DNA of 64,000 nt from Polyodon spathula (taxonomy: Eukaryota; Chordata; Actinopteri; Acipenseriformes; Polyodontidae): the NCBI RefSeq assembly GCF_017654505.1, contig NC_054537.1, positions 67,627,145 through 67,691,144 on the forward strand. Direction: 5' to 3'. The notes under the pieces are model-generated. The model did no database searches. It was not told where the DNA came from and saw only the letters and a program-made list of their open reading frames with translations. Made by a program: the position numbers and the translations under genes. Positions 1-9,821 of this stretch are shown piece by piece (position 1 is the stretch's first letter; each line of letters opens with the position of its first letter).

Positions 1-2097
1 ACCTTTCTGTGAAATTTTCACAGAAAATAGATCGATATAGAGCCCATTCAAGAACAACACGAAACAAGTACGAAATACCAGAACAAGTAGACAGCAAACA
101 TTTTCAAAGGTAAAAACAAATATCATTATTAAGAACTTGTTTACTTTTTCATTGAATATAAAAATCACAGAACGCTTGTCAGTACAGTACCAATGCCTAT
201 TTGCATTTGCTGGGTTGACAATGGTCTTGCTGCACAGCATTCTATAATGCAAATATAGAGTGGTACAGGGCTTCAAGTGTTCTGTAATATATACATACGT
301 AACCTTTAGTAAAGAAAGAAACTTTCCTAATCAGGTATTTAGTTTCAAGCAGGTTTTCTCTTGGTTGACCTTTCTGTAACCTGGATTCAAAATGTTGAAA
401 CAATGTCGATAAAAGACCCTTGACAAAACCTTTGCCTGCATTAACTAACAGAAGTGTATGTGAGCCCTGCAGTATGGGATTGGACTTTTGATGCTGTGCT
501 GTTTTAAGCCTACCAAGCAGATTGTATCAGTATTTCAGCAGTACTTTACCTGGAGCAAGAAATGTCTACTCCCATACCCCACAGCATATTTAGAGCTGCC
601 CTACAGTCAGTGACATTCATGAAATGACTATATACAATGCCAAACTGCTGTTAGAATAAGGCCGGTAGAATGTAATTGGCTTGGATCTTGCATCTACTGG
701 GCTGGTGCAATGTAGCCCCAGGTATATTGGAAAGTCCTTTTCCCACCAATTTTTCATTTTATTAAGGTTCGGAGGGGATGATTCGGTTAAGATGATGGAA
801 AGTGTTGGGGAATATGTCTTTAAAGCAGATGACCGTCTTAATGCACAGTGATTTCCACCATCCCCCAAGTACCCAGCTAGGTGCAGCTTGATATAAAGCA
901 GTGTGTAGCCCTGAGGACAAGGCAAGACAGGGAGAGCAACATAGCTCAGCATGTTTGCAGGAAATCCAATTATTTGTTTGAAGCTTTGAATTCAAAAGTG
1001 GATTCAGAAACTCTTAAAGCAATTACGACTTGCACAGAAAGAGACAGAGTGACTGAAAAGGCCAGCAGCTAAACACTGTATTGTTTTTCACTTGTGCTCT
1101 CCATTATACACACCTTAACACTGTGACCTAGGCACTTAAACAGAGACTATGTCCAATTTCTACTGATGGGTTTGTGTCACAGGTAGCGCAGGTAAGTATA
1201 TAGCACTGCTAGCCCCATTGACTAACCCTTTGCTTTTCTTTCCTTTGCAGGTTCTTTTTAAATTCCAGTGGACTACCCTCGACCACAACCAGGACGAATG
1301 GAGACAACAACCAAAGTAATTCTCAAATATACATTTTTAATAGCATAGCAATTACACAGCAAATAATTCTAAAAACAATGGTGAAAGGAAAAATCACATC
1401 AAATTTGTCACACCAAATTCATTGTGCAAAAAAGAAAGGAATGTTAAACTTTTCTAAAAATCCTCAAAAAAAGTGAATTCACACCACCGTGCACCAATTG
1501 ACCCCCTGCGCCGTGCAGGGCTCCTGCTGCCCCAACCAAATCAACAAAATCATGTTGGAATTAACATAAATCCTTACAGTTGCCTTGCACCGTCTATGGG
1601 TGAACCAGTACTTTATAAACTTAGATAATTGAACATGTCTAGAACAACTGAAAAAACAGTTTTACTTTCCTTGTAACTACCATTTTGTTTGTTTCTCTCG
1701 CTCTCCTGCTGTGTTAGCCGGGTGCCCAGTGCCCGCATCCCTTTCCTTCTGGTTCCTAGAGCCCTTGTAGCCTGGCCAAATAAAAATAGTTAAGCAGTCA
1801 ATTTACTGCAGCTGTGAGGATTTTGGCTTTGATGAAATGTGGCTGATTGTATTTACTGTTTCCCAATCATTTGAACGGCAATACTAAACAGTGATAACAA
1901 ATTAATTACGTAGTACATGATCAAGTACATACAATTGAACCCAAATGCCATTTACCCCACATACTTGTGTTGGTCCATGTGTAAAATAAGATGTAGTTCT
2001 AAGAGGTCCATGTGGATACATGGTAAGCCATCTTGAGGCAGGAAATGCAATTTTAAAAGTTTTAAAAAAGTGATCAAATCTAAATATAATATTATCA

Positions 2098-2100
<3 letters not shown>
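1..2100. other. Non-coding stretch with no recognised gene
   Basis: Apart from one possible short exon at 1251-1315, I see no protein family, RNA gene or clear transposon in this stretch. The short open frames have no recognisable motif and ordinary AT-rich composition. It could be intergenic or intronic. Confidence 0.6.
1251..1315 (+). other. Candidate 65-nt internal exon (unidentified gene)
   Basis: A pyrimidine-rich tract ending in CTTTCCTTTGCAG immediately precedes 1251, and a GTAATT donor follows 1315. Frame 1 reads VLFKFQWTTLDHNQDEWRQQ and then PK, without a stop; another frame is also open. It leaves two bases, which is phase-compatible with the candidate exon at 31648-31694, a one-in-three coincidence. 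I do not recognise the peptide. A chance acceptor/donor pair in intergenic DNA is the main alternative. Confidence 0.2.

Positions 2101-2185
<85 letters not shown>
2101..2185. repeat. (TA)n microsatellite
   Basis: A nearly uninterrupted TA dinucleotide tract abuts the Tc1-type terminal repeat starting at 2186. Tc1 elements insert at TA, so this may be an expanded insertion site. Confidence 0.97.
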
Positions 2186-2376
2186 CAGTGGCTTGCAAAA
2201 GTATTCAGACCCCTGACCAATTATCTCATATTACTGAATTACAAATGGTACATTGAAATTTCATTCTGTTCGATATTTTATTTTAAAACACTTAAACTCA
2301 AAATCAATTATTGTAAGGTGACATTGGTTTTATGTTGGGAAATATTTTCAAGAAAAATAAAAAACTGAAATATCTA

Positions 2377-2380
<4 letters not shown>
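2186..2380. mobile_element. Tc1/mariner-like element, single terminal fragment
   Basis: The sequence starts CAGTGGCTTGCAAAAGTATT directly after a TA, which is the classic outer end of fish Tc1-like elements. The following bases read as the AT-rich subterminal region of such an element. No transposase and no opposite end are present before the next (TA)n tract, so this is a one-ended relic. The same terminal motif recurs at both ends of the element at 58354-59467 and at the right end of the one finishing at 17078. Confidence 0.75.

Positions 2381-2454
<74 letters not shown>
2381..2454. repeat. (TA)n microsatellite
   Basis: A pure TA dinucleotide tract of about 37 units. Together with the tract at 2101 it brackets the Tc1 end fragment. 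Confidence 0.97.
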
Positions 2455-2459
<5 letters not shown>

Positions 2460-2467
2460 CACAATGT

Positions 2468-2500
2468 AAACAGTTGTAGCAACACATGGGAGAATGTAAC
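2468..2500 (+). repeat. Short match to the fold-back repeat family
   Basis: The bases AAACAGTTGTAGCAACAC followed by a G-rich stretch match the right arm of the inverted-repeat element at 49111-49145 with few differences. It may be a decayed scrap of the same family, but the match is short enough that chance cannot be excluded. Confidence 0.3.
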
Positions 2501-5039
2501 AATAAAATAAATAGGTCCTTATATACCTTTTAATGGTGAATAAAGAGGAATATTGTGCAAGTGTAATGCCTGCTGATTTACTAGTTTCACAAGTGCTCTG
2601 TGCTGTACTTTTTTTTTTACAATAATTAATGTAAACACAAGTAATGTTTTGGCAGACAAACTTAACCGTTAGTAACATCTTATCAGCAGGTGTAATTTAT
2701 GGTAGGTTATCACTGGTTGTCAGTTTCATGTGACTTAGGCTTGGTGCCAGGTAAAGCTTTTCATTTTCTTTTTCTCTTTAACTTTGTGTTTTTCTGTCTG
2801 TTTTTCTTTGGATTGTACAGGGTTGAGTTGCACTCTGACAAGATGGTGTTGGATTTTTGTGTCGGGACAATGTACAGCTCTAAGTAATCCCCCTTCTCCT
2901 GTTCACTATATGATAATCCTAAAATAACATTATCAATTGTAAACACTGATAGGATGCTGCAGACCAGTAACATTTTGCAGGGTTCTTGAGGTAAACATTT
3001 AACGCTTGATATTTTACTTTATCTTTTACTTTATAACAACAATCAGGTAACATGTGTATCTTTGCCTTCTGGTGGGATGGTTTCATAAAATGATGTATCG
3101 TTGATAATATAGACCCTATAGGCTTTTGCCTACTCTTGTGGGATGCTTTGATTTCACTTGATGACTCTTCCAGAGTTTACAAAGATTGTCCTTGGGCAAC
3201 TCTTGGCAATCTTGTAATGAATGTAATTTTAGGTGTGGTGCAGTTATCTGCTTGTCTGTATCATTATTTAAATTAATGGGTAAGTCCTCAAAAGCCTATA
3301 GCAAGCGATTTCCTGATTGGAGTCAATTAATATGTTGCTCTTTATTTTCGTAGAATTTTATTTTTTTTTTTTGGGGGGGGGGGGGGCGCTGGCTTGTAAG
3401 ACTTAATTTACATTATTATTATTATAATATATTTTTTTGTTTTCACTTGCTTTTCCCCATATCGGAGAGATCTGCCGCCTGCAGGTTACCACAGCAATCA
3501 TTTTGTATGTCAAACTGGAAATAAAATCACTATAATCGAAGTATGTCAGAAAAATAGGATCAAATTGTTCTCTGTTTAGAATGTTAGTTTACATATGTAC
3601 TATACGTATTTTATGAAAAATTATCAAATTTTAAGTTTCAGTGGTTTATATTGACCAATAAAAAAATACACACAAACAAAACAGTCCTAAACCTGTTAAC
3701 TCAAGGGCTAGTAACAAGTTTGACAATTTGTATTTTAATTTTCTTTTTTTGTTTGTTTAATAAATCTACATTTTGAGACATCTTATCACACTTTATGTAG
3801 AGAATTCTAGCATTGTTTCTAATGCTGTTTTTCACTTACAGATATGGTTGTTTATTGGTTATTTGGCTTTCCTCATTCATGGAACAACTGCAGTATACCA
3901 TGAATGTACTGTACATGTACAAGTAAAGTATCCTCTACACTAGCACGCTCATTGCATTCAAATATGTATGAATTTACAGTGAATCACTCACAAGATCTAT
4001 TAACAAATTATATCTAATTAAAGTGTCATGTGGTGGCATAGAAATTATCTATTTTTTAAATGTGCATATTTACATACGTATAAGGAAGAAACATCCTTTG
4101 TACAAAACTTCATGAAAAGAAAATTCTGATTCATTCATGAGCAATCAATCAGTTTGGCATATTTGAAATAAACAAAATGGAATGAAGACGTTGCCTGTTT
4201 TAGCCCTGGTGTCTCTTTGATTTTTATCTCTATGTAATCTGTCTTTACAAAGCCTCAAGACAGTAGTTGATTACATGCCATAAAGATCTTCTGTACATTA
4301 ATAAAATGTTTTCAGATATCCAACACATTTAGTAAGACTGCCTGGAAAATTAATAAAACTCACTTTGACTTATACTAGGGATACCATCAAATAAAAGGTG
4401 TTTAGATTATGGGATGATCCATCCTTCTGTGGACACAAAAAGATAACAGCATATTTGGGTTATTCTACCAGGAGTTGTGGAGCTAGTTGTGTTTTTGGGG
4501 AATATTGCACTTTTGTAATTTGTTTTATAAAATTAAAGTTCATGTTCAAGTCATGTTTCATATTGTTACTATGCCTACATTAGCAAATAAACTCATTTAT
4601 ATACTGATCTACTTTATTTGTTTTTGTTATGGATAGTGTACAAACAGTTAAGGAATTTGTGTTTTTTTTATTTTTATATTTGTTGGAATTGTGAATTAAC
4701 AACCTTAAAAGTAGAAATGGTGAGTTGATCTCAGAAGTCTAAATGTGAAAACTTAACTGAGGCTTGAACAGTCGCTTTTCCATAAAACAAAAAATAACAA
4801 AGGACAAAACAAAAGGGCTTTTGTTAAACCTCTTTAATTATGCAGTACGGTGGGAGGCAAGTCAGGGTTGCTGCGATATAAAAAGCTCCACTGATTTTAG
4901 AAAGCTTTGTTTTTCTGTTCATTTTTTAACAGCTGTCAGAACAACTGGGTCTAGCAGTAAAACTGTGTTCTTAGTGTTAACTTAGAACTTTGTACAGCAG
5001 GTCAAAGCAAAGGCAGCAGTAGGCTGTAGTGAAGACTGC

Positions 5040-5290
5040 TCATGCTGCTGCACATTGAATGGAGAGCGCTGACCGCTGTGAGAATCATAAACCTCTCAGT
5101 TTGATGATCAACTGAGCAGTAAATTAATTAATCATCATTTTATGCCTCATCAAGCACTTTGCTGAGGCTCCCAATGGGAGCCGTTCCAATTAGCCAATGA
5201 AAAGGCAATTGTTTTGTTTAGCTAGGTGAGCGTTCCACAAACAGTGGAATCTTTGACAAGCTAATAAATATGTCATCTGTCTGTGTCAGT
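5040..5290. promoter_or_regulatory. Candidate conserved non-coding element
   Basis: This repeat-free block contains AATTAATTAATCATCATTTT and other homeodomain-like cores, plus an inverted pair CTCCCAATGGGAG. Its mixed composition, without microsatellite or transposon signatures, is typical of vertebrate conserved enhancers. Conservation cannot be tested here, so this is a judgement on texture only. Confidence 0.25.
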
Positions 5291-5717
5291 TGCTGTAATG
5301 GGTCTCCACCTGTAAAGTAGTGGGGATCTGCTCAGCATGATGGGAAGTAACCTACATACAAGGGGGTCAGGAGCTGCAAGGCTGTTTTAGAAATAATATG
5401 CAATTCCTGCCAGATTAACAGTGACCTTTTTCACTGGTGCAAGTAGAATTTAGTTAAGGGACTTTAGAAGCACTTTATGACATTTGAATAATATGCAAAC
5501 GTGTGGAATTCTTCCCCAACAGACTGAACATTTTTGAGGTTAAAATAGTATTTAGTAAAGTCGGCAGAGTAGTGTGCTATGAATTTGCATAGCAGGTAGC
5601 CATTTATTGAGCAATTCAGCAATTCAGCAGATAGAGGCCTGTCAGAAACTTGTACTTGACAACATGAATATGTTTTTAAAAAATAGAATAAAAATTGCTC
5701 TTTCTAGCCATAAATAT

Positions 5718-5945
5718 TGTAACGGTGGCGTGTAGTGGATTCTCGGTGGTAATAAAGACACTACTAGGAATTCTTGTTTGGTTCTTAAAAGTGCTGTTTT
5801 AATATTTGCTCTTTCGGAAAATACATTTAGCTCCTTTACACTCCCCAGCAACAACAACAACTTGCAGCATGCAGGCTACGCTTCTATAGGTTCATGGTTA
5901 AATAATTAACATCATTCCTCACTATTCACGCAACACAGCACACAC
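5718..5945 (-). repeat. Probable 3' LTR of the decayed Gypsy element
   Basis: Directly downstream (minus strand) of the integrase-like frame lies a stretch that starts near TGTGTTGCGTGAATAG and ends ...CACCGTTACA, consistent with TG...CA LTR ends. The 5' copy was not found, so the boundaries are approximate. Confidence 0.45.
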
Positions 5946-6310
5946 ACAGGAGGCAATGCACACACACAATGGGCGGCAGAGACTGCCGCTGTTGTAGGGG
6001 GGCATGGGACTTTCCGATGAGGCCTTTCTAGGCTCCACACAGGTCGAAGCGATCGGCAGAAGTCTTTAAGTTCATGGTGGCTCTGGCTCCGGTAATAGCT
6101 TTGTTGGAGTTGCCGCAGTGTCTTGTGCAGCCCAAAGTGTTCCGTCCCGGGGGTCCCATGCACGGCGGCCAAAACCGTGCCTTGAAGGAGGCAGGGGGCA
6201 ATCAGCTGCCATCGTTCCTTTTGGGTGGCAGGCTCCAGCCAGCAACACTGTAGCAACCCGTCTTTCACGACCAGTCCCTGCCACTGAGACTCTTAGTCAC
6301 TGAGGAGCAG
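5940..6310 (-). pseudogene. Gypsy integrase, zinc-binding N-terminal remnant
   Basis: The minus-strand frame contains VHGTPGTEHFGLHKTLRQL followed by a YYR...C spacing. This matches the integrase zinc-binding (H2C2) region of Ty3/Gypsy elements, where it reads H..P..GH.G..KT...L...YYW. The second zinc-binding cysteine region is degraded (CRSLRPVW), and the catalytic DDE core is absent: the frame stops shortly after and runs into the LTR. Upstream are the RNase H and protease pieces in proper pol order. It is a truncated relic, not a functional integrase. Confidence 0.7.
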
Positions 6311-6539
6311 CCAGTGAGGTCCTCCCACGGGGTCGGCTGCCTTGCGTCAGCCACGGAAAGAGGGGTTGCTGGTTAGGGTCTTGCTCCTGCTGGGTGCACC
6401 AGTCGGAAGGGGGAACAGTGAAGAGCTCTTTGCAAAACAGGAGGGGAATGATGCATTCGATGCAGCTGTCTTCTTGCTGGTCCTGTTGCTCTCTTCCCAG
6501 GAAGTAGTTGCAGTCTTCAGGTGTGCAGGGGTGACGAGA

Positions 6540-6860
6540 CCGGGCATCCGCATTGGCATGCGGTTTCCCCCGCTTTGTACTGGCATGTGAAGTCGTACTT
6601 CAACTGTTCCAGCCAGTGCGTCAGTTATCCTTCTGTCTCCTTAAAGCTGACCAGCCACTGGAGAGAAGTGTGGTCTGTGCGAAAGGTGAAGTGCCTGCTG
6701 TATGCACGGAACTGTCTCAGAATGGCAACAACAGCTAGCAGCTCCCTACTGGTCACACAGTACCAGCGCTATGGTTTGCGGAATGCATGGCTGTAGTATG
6801 CAATGACTCACTCTCCTCCCAGTAGCAGCTGCAATAGGACAGCACCCAGGCCTTGGTCGC
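6540..6860 (-). pseudogene. Gypsy RNase H-like remnant (frameshifted)
   Basis: Switching between minus-strand frames recovers the RNase H region of Gypsy pol: a stretch equivalent to VIAYYSHAFRKPQRWYCVT, then SRELLAVV, then FRTDHTSLQWLVSF, then a degraded version of the H.AG..N.DALSR end. In-frame stops and at least two frameshifts break it. The reverse transcriptase that should lie between protease and RNase H is missing, so a large internal deletion has occurred. Confidence 0.7.
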
Positions 6861-6944
6861 TGGCAAAGGATGAAGGGGGCAGCAAGAACAGTGGGCACAG
6901 GGGTAGGAGCGCCAACAAGGATCACCAGGTGGCGACATGTGCTG

Positions 6945-7245
6945 TTCAATGTAGCCGTGGTTCAGGTCCAGGAGCGAGCCCGCACACGGTAGAAAGTCCA
7001 GGCCCAAAACGCAGGAGTCTTGGACAGAGGCTATCCAGACTTCCTGGCAGTATTGGCGGCCTCCATGTTCAATCCTCAGCCAGCCTCGCTTTTCAGTGGG
7101 GGTTAGCTCACCAGTCATGGTCCATAGTTGGACGGGGGTGTCGGTCACTCATGCTTTCCTGTCGATGTGGGCTTGGTGGAATTTATCTGGGCGGACTATG
7201 TTTATAGAAGAGAGCGTATCGATAAGAGTCGTGCAGGTATGTCTT
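6945..7245 (-). pseudogene. Gypsy aspartic protease remnant
   Basis: The minus strand reads TLIDTLSSINIV, a stop, then LWTMTGELTPTEKRGW and VLGLDFLPCAGSLLDL. This is the retropepsin-like layout of Gypsy elements: an active-site D-T-G loop, then the later ILGLDFL motif. The active-site glycine has become leucine (DTL) and a stop lies in between, so the enzyme is dead. The frame then runs without a reverse transcriptase into the RNase H remnant. Confidence 0.7.
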
Positions 7246-8301
7246 CAGTTCTGACTGGGGCGCATAAGAAGGTTCCCTCTCCTGTGAGTTCCACGGCGGC
7301 AGGTGCGGGTGTCAAAGTGGAATCTGGAGGATTGGTAGACAGTGTCCACATCTTCCCCTCTATGCCTGGTCAGAGCCTTCTGTCTGTATGTCATATTTAC
7401 TTTTTTGCATATGTCTGGAAAATCAGTTCTCAACTTTTTTATTAAACATTTCATTGCTACTGTTGGTATATGTCATTATTCCGACAGCTCTAATTATAAA
7501 TTAATTACAATTACAATAATAAAACCTTAAGGGGTAGGTGTACTAAGATGTATCAGTTGCAGCGCAAACTTACCATAATTTGCATTTTCGTTGTGATACT
7601 TAGTATACATTTTGTCGTATATACTAAGAGAAAATATGTTAATGAAAAGAGACTCAATCTGCTAATTTAAATATTTGTTGCATCTTGTTAACAAGATCTC
7701 TGTTACTGCACCACTGTTCAAATAAATAGTGGTAGTTGAGTTGTGGTTTGCTGCAGCATAGGGTGCCCAGAAGGGTAACATCTATACATGCAAGGGTGCA
7801 AGAATCTAAATAACATTGTTTTTGTTAAATATAAATGTCATCTGTTCAATGCATCTTCATTTTACCTATTTTAATACTGTTATATACAGAGTATATTATA
7901 TATGAAAGTTTAATTCCATCTATTGTTGTGCCCCCACCTTCATCCCCCAAATAAAAAATGTGTTTCTATCAAAAAGCTTTTCATAATCATACAGTAGCAC
8001 CTCGCTAAACCTAATATGTTTGCCTGACAATAGGATGTGTCAGTATAAATCATTGTACTGATATAACACTAATGTGTTTTGGGTAGGCTACACAGTACAT
8101 TATGAACAAAAATATAAATCTGTACAGTAGGCCTATACAGTATACAGTACAGAAGTAAAATCAAATGAACACCTAGCGCACTTTCTTTTTACTTTAGCCT
8201 GTAGGCTACCGGTATGGTAACACAAAATGAATCATGCTGCTGCATTGTACACATTGGTGTACAAGGCTAATTAAATATTATTTTAAATTGAAACTAAATG
8301 A

Positions 8302-8303
<2 letters not shown>

Positions 8304-8356
<53 letters not shown>
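8304..8356. repeat. (TTA)n microsatellite inside Harbinger copy 1
   Basis: About 17 TTA units. The flanking bases on both sides match those beside the (ATA)n tract at 41145-41210 in the second copy, in inverted orientation. Confidence 0.95.
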
Positions 8357-8540
8357 GTTAACTTGGCAGCCTAGACAATTAATGCAAAATAGATCAGAAT
8401 GCTGCGTTGACAAGTTATGAGCCTTACGGGAGGACAGTCAAATCTCTTGTTAATACGAATTTCAAAGGACCAGCAACACATTTTGCATTATACCACCAAT
8501 TTGCATTATAATTAGTAGCCTATAAGCCAAATGTATACTG

Positions 8541-8860
8541 TCAGTTTTTATTTAAGTTAGTCAGGGGTGCAGTCCTAAATTGTGCACAATTACAAACCAC
8601 CTGCACATTAATAGAATAGGTGTGTTTCCTATACAGATGCTCAGAATGAGCTGGAGGGGTTAGCGGCACATGTGTGCAGTCTATTGCTCCCAACACGCTG
8701 GGGAAACCAGAAATGTCTTAGAAACTTGTTTTCAAGGCTTCTAAGTACATCCTGCTTTTAGGGAAAAATAGGTATTTGGCTGTTCGCCTCAAAAATGCAT
8801 TGAGCAGAACTGGCAACGCACAAGAAAAAGCGGACTAGGAAATGCCAGCACAGTTGTGAC
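8541..8860 (-). pseudogene. HARBI1-like transposase fragment
   Basis: Minus-strand translation gives FPSVLGAIDCTHVPL followed by HSEHLYRKHTYSINVQ. GAIDCTHV is the hallmark first catalytic aspartate motif of PIF/Harbinger transposases, and the K/R-H-x-S-I-N-V-Q stretch follows it in that family. An in-frame TAA lies just upstream in the piece equivalent to KTSF*DISG, and the frame ends at a TGA soon after the motif. The second and third catalytic acids are absent. Only a core piece of roughly a quarter of a normal transposase (about 350 residues) survives. Confidence 0.8.
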
Positions 8861-9205
8861 TGTTTAAAACGTGCTTTCAAAAGTTGTTAACAAATTGATG
8901 CAATTGTTAGTGTTGCAATTACCTGCAGCTTTTGTACATCTCATTGTAGTATTTGAGAACCCTCATTTGCACTATCACTGCCTTCTTTTAGTGAATTTAT
9001 GCAGGAATGCCCATATTTACATGTTCATGTACACCTGAACCACAAACAGAAATTGCTGCCGCAAAGGATTCCCTAAAAAGTCGCAAATAGCATTGCGCTT
9101 GTTACATTTCACCCAAGACTTTCAAATCACATTGTTTGCGACTATTGCGAAAGGCGCAACACTTTAGTACACCTACCCCTAAGTGTTTACAACTAGATTT
9201 TTGTT

Positions 9206-9248
<43 letters not shown>

Positions 9249-9250
9249 TG
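9206..9250. repeat. (TTTA)n microsatellite
   Basis: About 11 tetranucleotide units, with one TATG interruption just beyond. Confidence 0.95.
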
Positions 9251-9821
9251 TATTTATATATTTGCAACAAACTTTGTATACATACAGTAATCAGTGGGCA
9301 TCATTTATATTCAAAATATTGTCTTGATAGAAAAAAGGGGGCCTTATTCATAAAACACAGAAACAAAAAGCTATGTTTTAAAACATTCTCTTTGGTTTAC
9401 TTGATCTTAAAACTAAGAATTAACTTCCTAACCATCTCTAAAACAAGTTAATCTGTTAAATTAACAAGCAAGGGCTTTAAAAACAGTGTTCTTAAACCAA
9501 TATTAAAGCTGTATGTCCATTACGTCTTCAGCAGCAATTTCAAACTGGATTTTCATCTCTGCCAACAAAATGTAATACTGGTTTTGAAGCTGATACATAT
9601 ACAATTTGCATTTATTATAAAACAAATGCAGTTCCTTTGTGTTTTTTAATGGCTGGGGCAAACCCAGTCCACCGATTGGCCAAGACCCATGTAAAAATCC
9701 CTTCATGACCACACTTGTTGGATCTCAGGACGTCATCATATTGATATCCATACACCATTTATCTGTACTCTATGTACTGTACCTTGTAGGATAACATATA
9801 CATATAAATTAATGAAACTAA

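Larger units (their letters stand above)
2455..5717. other. Non-coding stretch, mostly unique sequence
   Basis: No recognisable gene. A short piece at 2468-2500 resembles part of the fold-back element at 48743-49172. A T-run followed by a G-run lies at 3360-3387. The block at 5040-5290 looks different in texture and is listed separately. The longest open frames (about 60-73 codons) show no motif. Confidence 0.55.
7531..9179 (-). mobile_element. PIF/Harbinger-type DNA transposon, copy 1
   Basis: The two ends are inverted copies of GGGGTAGGTGTACTAA. The flanking bases are TAA on both sides (7528-7530 and 9180-9182), a 3-bp target duplication of the T-N-A type used by PIF/Harbinger. Inside, the minus strand carries part of a HARBI1-like transposase. 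The element is 1649 bp. A second copy in opposite orientation lies at 38906-41862. Both copies carry a (TTA)n tract at the same internal place, so the microsatellite is part of the element. Confidence 0.85.

Noticed and set aside
2699..2887. Possible terminal exon after a long pyrimidine tract ending in TTGTACAG (about 2818)
   Set aside because: The acceptor context looks good, but the 23-codon peptide to the stop is unrecognised and no partner exon supports it. It is weaker than the candidates at 1251 and 31648.
6803..7207. 134-codon plus-strand open frame
   Set aside because: It is antisense to the Gypsy protease motifs read on the minus strand.
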